Position numbers and translations under genes: made by a program. Positions 62,317 to 64,000 of a stretch of 64,000 nt of DNA are shown piece after piece; the stretch's first letter is position 1, and the number at the start of each line of letters is the position of its first letter. A model generated the notes under the pieces. The model saw nothing but the letters and a program-made list of their open reading frames with translations, searched no databases and was not told the origin of the DNA. Source of the stretch: Archangium gephyra (GTDB lineage Bacteria > Myxococcota > Myxococcia > Myxococcales > Myxococcaceae); assembly GCA_003243425.1 (NCBI GenBank), contig QFQP01000008.1:172113-236112 (forward strand), in the 5' to 3' direction.

Positions 62317-62822
62317 ATGAGAGCCTTCGTGCTCTTGACGCTGCTGGTGACGCCGAGCGCGTTCGCCAGCAGCGTTTCTATTTCCGGGGCGCAGGCTTCG
62401 AGGTTGACGCTGGCTGCAGAGCCGGGCTTCCAGCCCACGCCGTTCCCTGCGATGGGCGTCGATCTCTCCGCCGTTTCGGCGCGTTGATCGATCACCAGAT
62501 TCAGCTGCTCGACTTCAGCCGTGCGTCGCTTGCCGGCCCGCTCACGACCCTGGTCATCGCCGCCACGGCGCTCGTCGCAGGCGCGGTGATGCTGCCCTTC
62601 GGCTACGGCTTCCTGATCGTCGGGTTGATGGTGATGGGCGGCTCGGTCTTGCCGATGGGCATCGGGTTCGTCTGGCTGGCCAGCAACCTCAGTCACAACG
62701 CGAGCATCGATCGATCGATCAAGAAGCTCCGCAGTGACCGCGCGGCGTTGAGTGGTTCGCCGACGGCCCACCTCCAGTTCCCGCCTTCGGAGCCCGAGCT
62801 GCTTCAGGTGGCGTCGTTCTGA
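62317..62822 (+). pseudogene. Small secreted/membrane protein gene, apparent -1 frameshift
   Basis: The first frame encodes a signal peptide and 56 residues (MRAFVLLTLLVTPSAFASSV ...), stopping at TGA 62485-62487. The next frame, 62484-62822, continues LIDHQIQLLDFSRASL and two membrane helices. Compared with the intact downstream paralogue at 62837 (SKLTLTADALTVQLIDLQID), the two pieces are colinear and one base appears missing near 62480. The alternative is two coupled genes, since the TGA overlaps a TTG start (TTGA). I favour a frameshift mutation or a sequencing error. Function unknown in either case. Confidence 0.6.
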
Positions 62823-62836
62823 GCGCGCGGCTCGCG

Positions 62837-63280
62837 ATGCTGGTGGTGTCGCTCGCCGCTTCGCAGGCGGTCGCCGAAGAGCCCTTGCCAGGCGCGCAGG
62901 GCTCGAAGCTCACGCTCACCGCCGATGCGCTGACGGTGCAGTTGATCGACCTGCAGATCGATCGGCTCACGACGAAGCGTTCGTCGTTGGCGGGGCCCGC
63001 AGTGCTCGCGGGCTTCGGGTCGCTGGGCCTCAGCATCGGAGCGGTGTTCTTCGCGGCCAGCTTCGCCGGTGGCGTGGCGAACCCGATCGCGCTCATCGTC
63101 TCGTTGGCGATCGCCGGCGCGTCGGTCCTGCCGCTCGCGATCGGCATCGTGTGGCTCGTGGCGAACCTCACGCACAACGGTCGCATCGACGACGCGATCG
63201 AGGACCTCGAGGACGATCGCGCGGTGTTCGCGCCGGTGTCGGCGCTCCCGACATCGATGTTCCGGCTCGCGTCGTTCTGA
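62837..63280 (+). CDS. Small membrane protein, intact paralogue of the upstream gene
   Basis: A 147-residue protein: signal-like start (MLVVSLAASQAVAE), a short soluble segment, two membrane helices (LAGFGSLGLSIGAVFFAASF and PIALIVSLAIAGASVLPLAI) and a charged helix, ending in SMFRLASF. The upstream frameshifted gene ends in the very similar LLQVASF, showing tandem duplication. No family is recognised. It starts 14 bases after the previous stop. Confidence 0.7.
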   Translation: MLVVSLAASQAVAEEPLPGAQGSKLTLTADALTVQLIDLQIDRLTTKRSSLAGPAVLAGFGSLGLSIGAVFFAASFAGGVANPIALIVSLAIAGASVLPLAIGIVWLVANLTHNGRIDDAIEDLEDDRAVFAPVSALPTSMFRLASF

Positions 63281-63307
63281 TCGTTCCCGCCGGTGACCCG
63301 AGCGACC

Positions 63308-64000
63308 TCAGGCCGGGAAGGCGCGCTCGATGATCGCGTCGAAGCTGGTCTTCGCGCTCAACGTGCCGAACGCCGCGCCGTGCTGGCCACCGAGGCGCGA
63401 CTCGCAGAACGAATCGCTCACCACCGAATTGCCCGCGCGGATCAGCAGCGACGCCTGCATGCACAGCGCGAGGCGCTCCACCAGACCGCGCGCGCGCACT
63501 TCGACCGTCGACATGTCGGTGAAATCGGCGGCCAGCTTCGACATCTCAGCGTCGAGGTGCTTGTTCTGACCTTCGGCGGCCTTCACTTCGGCGAACACGG
63601 CCTGTAGCGAAGCGGGCTCCTTCACGGCAGCGCGCAGCACGTCGAGGCACTGAATGTTGCCGCTGCCTTCCCAGATCGAATTGAGCGGCGCCTGACGGTA
63701 CAGCCGCGCGAGTGACGCCTCTTCGACGTAGCCGGCGCCACCGAGGCACTCCTGCGCTTCGTTGACGAACACCGCGCCGCGCTTGCACACCCAGTACTTG
63801 CCGATGGCGGTGCCCATGCGCGCGAACGCGGCTTCGTTCTCGTCACCACGCGTCGACCCGTCGACCGCGCGGGCGATGCGAGCGGTGAGCGCGGTGTGGG
63901 CTTCTGATTCCAGCGCGAGGTCGGCGAGCACGTTCTTCATCAGCGGCTGATCGACGAGCTTCTTGCCGAAGGCGACGCGGTGCCGCGTGTGGTGAATGGC
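63308..64000 (-). CDS. Acyl-CoA dehydrogenase (AidB-like), N-terminus outside the window
   Basis: The frame is open to base 64000 and gives the C-terminal 230 residues of an acyl-CoA dehydrogenase family flavoprotein. RHRVAFGKKLVDQPLMKNVL is the FAD-contact segment; CLGGAGYVEEASLARLYRQ and SIWEGSGNIQCLDVLR match the AidB branch, in which the active-site Glu region reads Y-x-E...R-x-x-R. The last 110 residues form the extra helical domain of AidB. An internal ATG at 63940 is not the real start. Substrate unknown; AidB itself binds DNA and has alkylation-protection roles. Confidence 0.9.
   Translation of the reverse strand, partial: AIHHTRHRVAFGKKLVDQPLMKNVLADLALESEAHTALTARIARAVDGSTRGDENEAAFARMGTAIGKYWVCKRGAVFVNEAQECLGGAGYVEEASLARLYRQAPLNSIWEGSGNIQCLDVLRAAVKEPASLQAVFAEVKAAEGQNKHLDAEMSKLAADFTDMSTVEVRARGLVERLALCMQASLLIRAGNSVVSDSFCESRLGGQHGAAFGTLSAKTSFDAIIERAFPA

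Overview
The window is high-GC, densely packed chromosomal DNA that reads as a myxobacterium (Myxococcota, order Myxococcales). The reasons are three proteins ending in a MYXO-CTERM-type Cys/Gly + membrane helix + Arg tail, two Ser/Thr kinases of the myxobacterial type plus a kinase-like pseudokinase, many lipoproteins of unknown function, and a GEMM-I (cyclic-di-GMP) riboswitch. I cannot name the genus. About 60 protein genes, one tRNA, one riboswitch and one clear intrinsic terminator can be supported. No insertion sequence, integrase, phage gene or CRISPR array was seen. The window opens inside an SMR drug-efflux gene and closes inside an acyl-CoA dehydrogenase gene.

Layout. 0.3-9 kb: a minus-strand chain (HEAT-repeat protein, proC, DivIVA-domain protein, duplicated-domain lipoprotein, DUF167, membrane peptidase-MA protein), a zinc-ribbon J protein, a bcp-type peroxiredoxin, and a chain of secreted membrane protein, rsmB-like methyltransferase, RDD and SpoIIM. 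9-17 kb: two Ser/Thr kinases, an A-type Fe-S carrier and an ABC-F ATPase. 17-23 kb: small desaturase, SRPBCC membrane protein, a histidine kinase/NtrC-type regulator pair, miaB. 23-32 kb: an 11-residue-repeat secreted protein resembling the 7(1) septoil-knot family, two CsgG-like proteins, a CorA-like membrane protein, DUF4145-TPR, a lone cNMP-binding domain, DedA. 32.3-33.2 kb: ribbon-helix-helix gene with a coupled micro-ORF, tRNA-Met with terminator, and a riboswitch.

33.17-44.25 kb is the most distinctive part. Six tightly spaced or overlapping plus-strand genes follow the riboswitch: a beta-propeller MYXO-CTERM protein, an Ig-like secreted protein, a 1125-residue outer-membrane barrel-like protein, a second MYXO-CTERM protein, a VOC-fold protein and an MshEN-domain protein. 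MshEN is a known c-di-GMP receptor fold, so the same second messenger appears both in the leader RNA and in the last protein. A pseudokinase with PEGA-like repeats faces the operon. I infer a c-di-GMP-controlled cell-surface module.

44-64 kb: HtrA-type protease coupled to a HExxH surface protein, several unknowns, a GT-C-like membrane protein, an exported metallothionein-like peptide, a nadA operon, a PPC-repeat lipoprotein, a glycan-binding-like protein, a double zinc-ribbon protein, the prfA-prmC-murA operon, a 38-residue very basic peptide, and two tandem membrane paralogues of which the first appears frameshifted.

Genes are typically coupled by 4-base ATGA/GTGA overlaps, and most convergent pairs overlap or abut.
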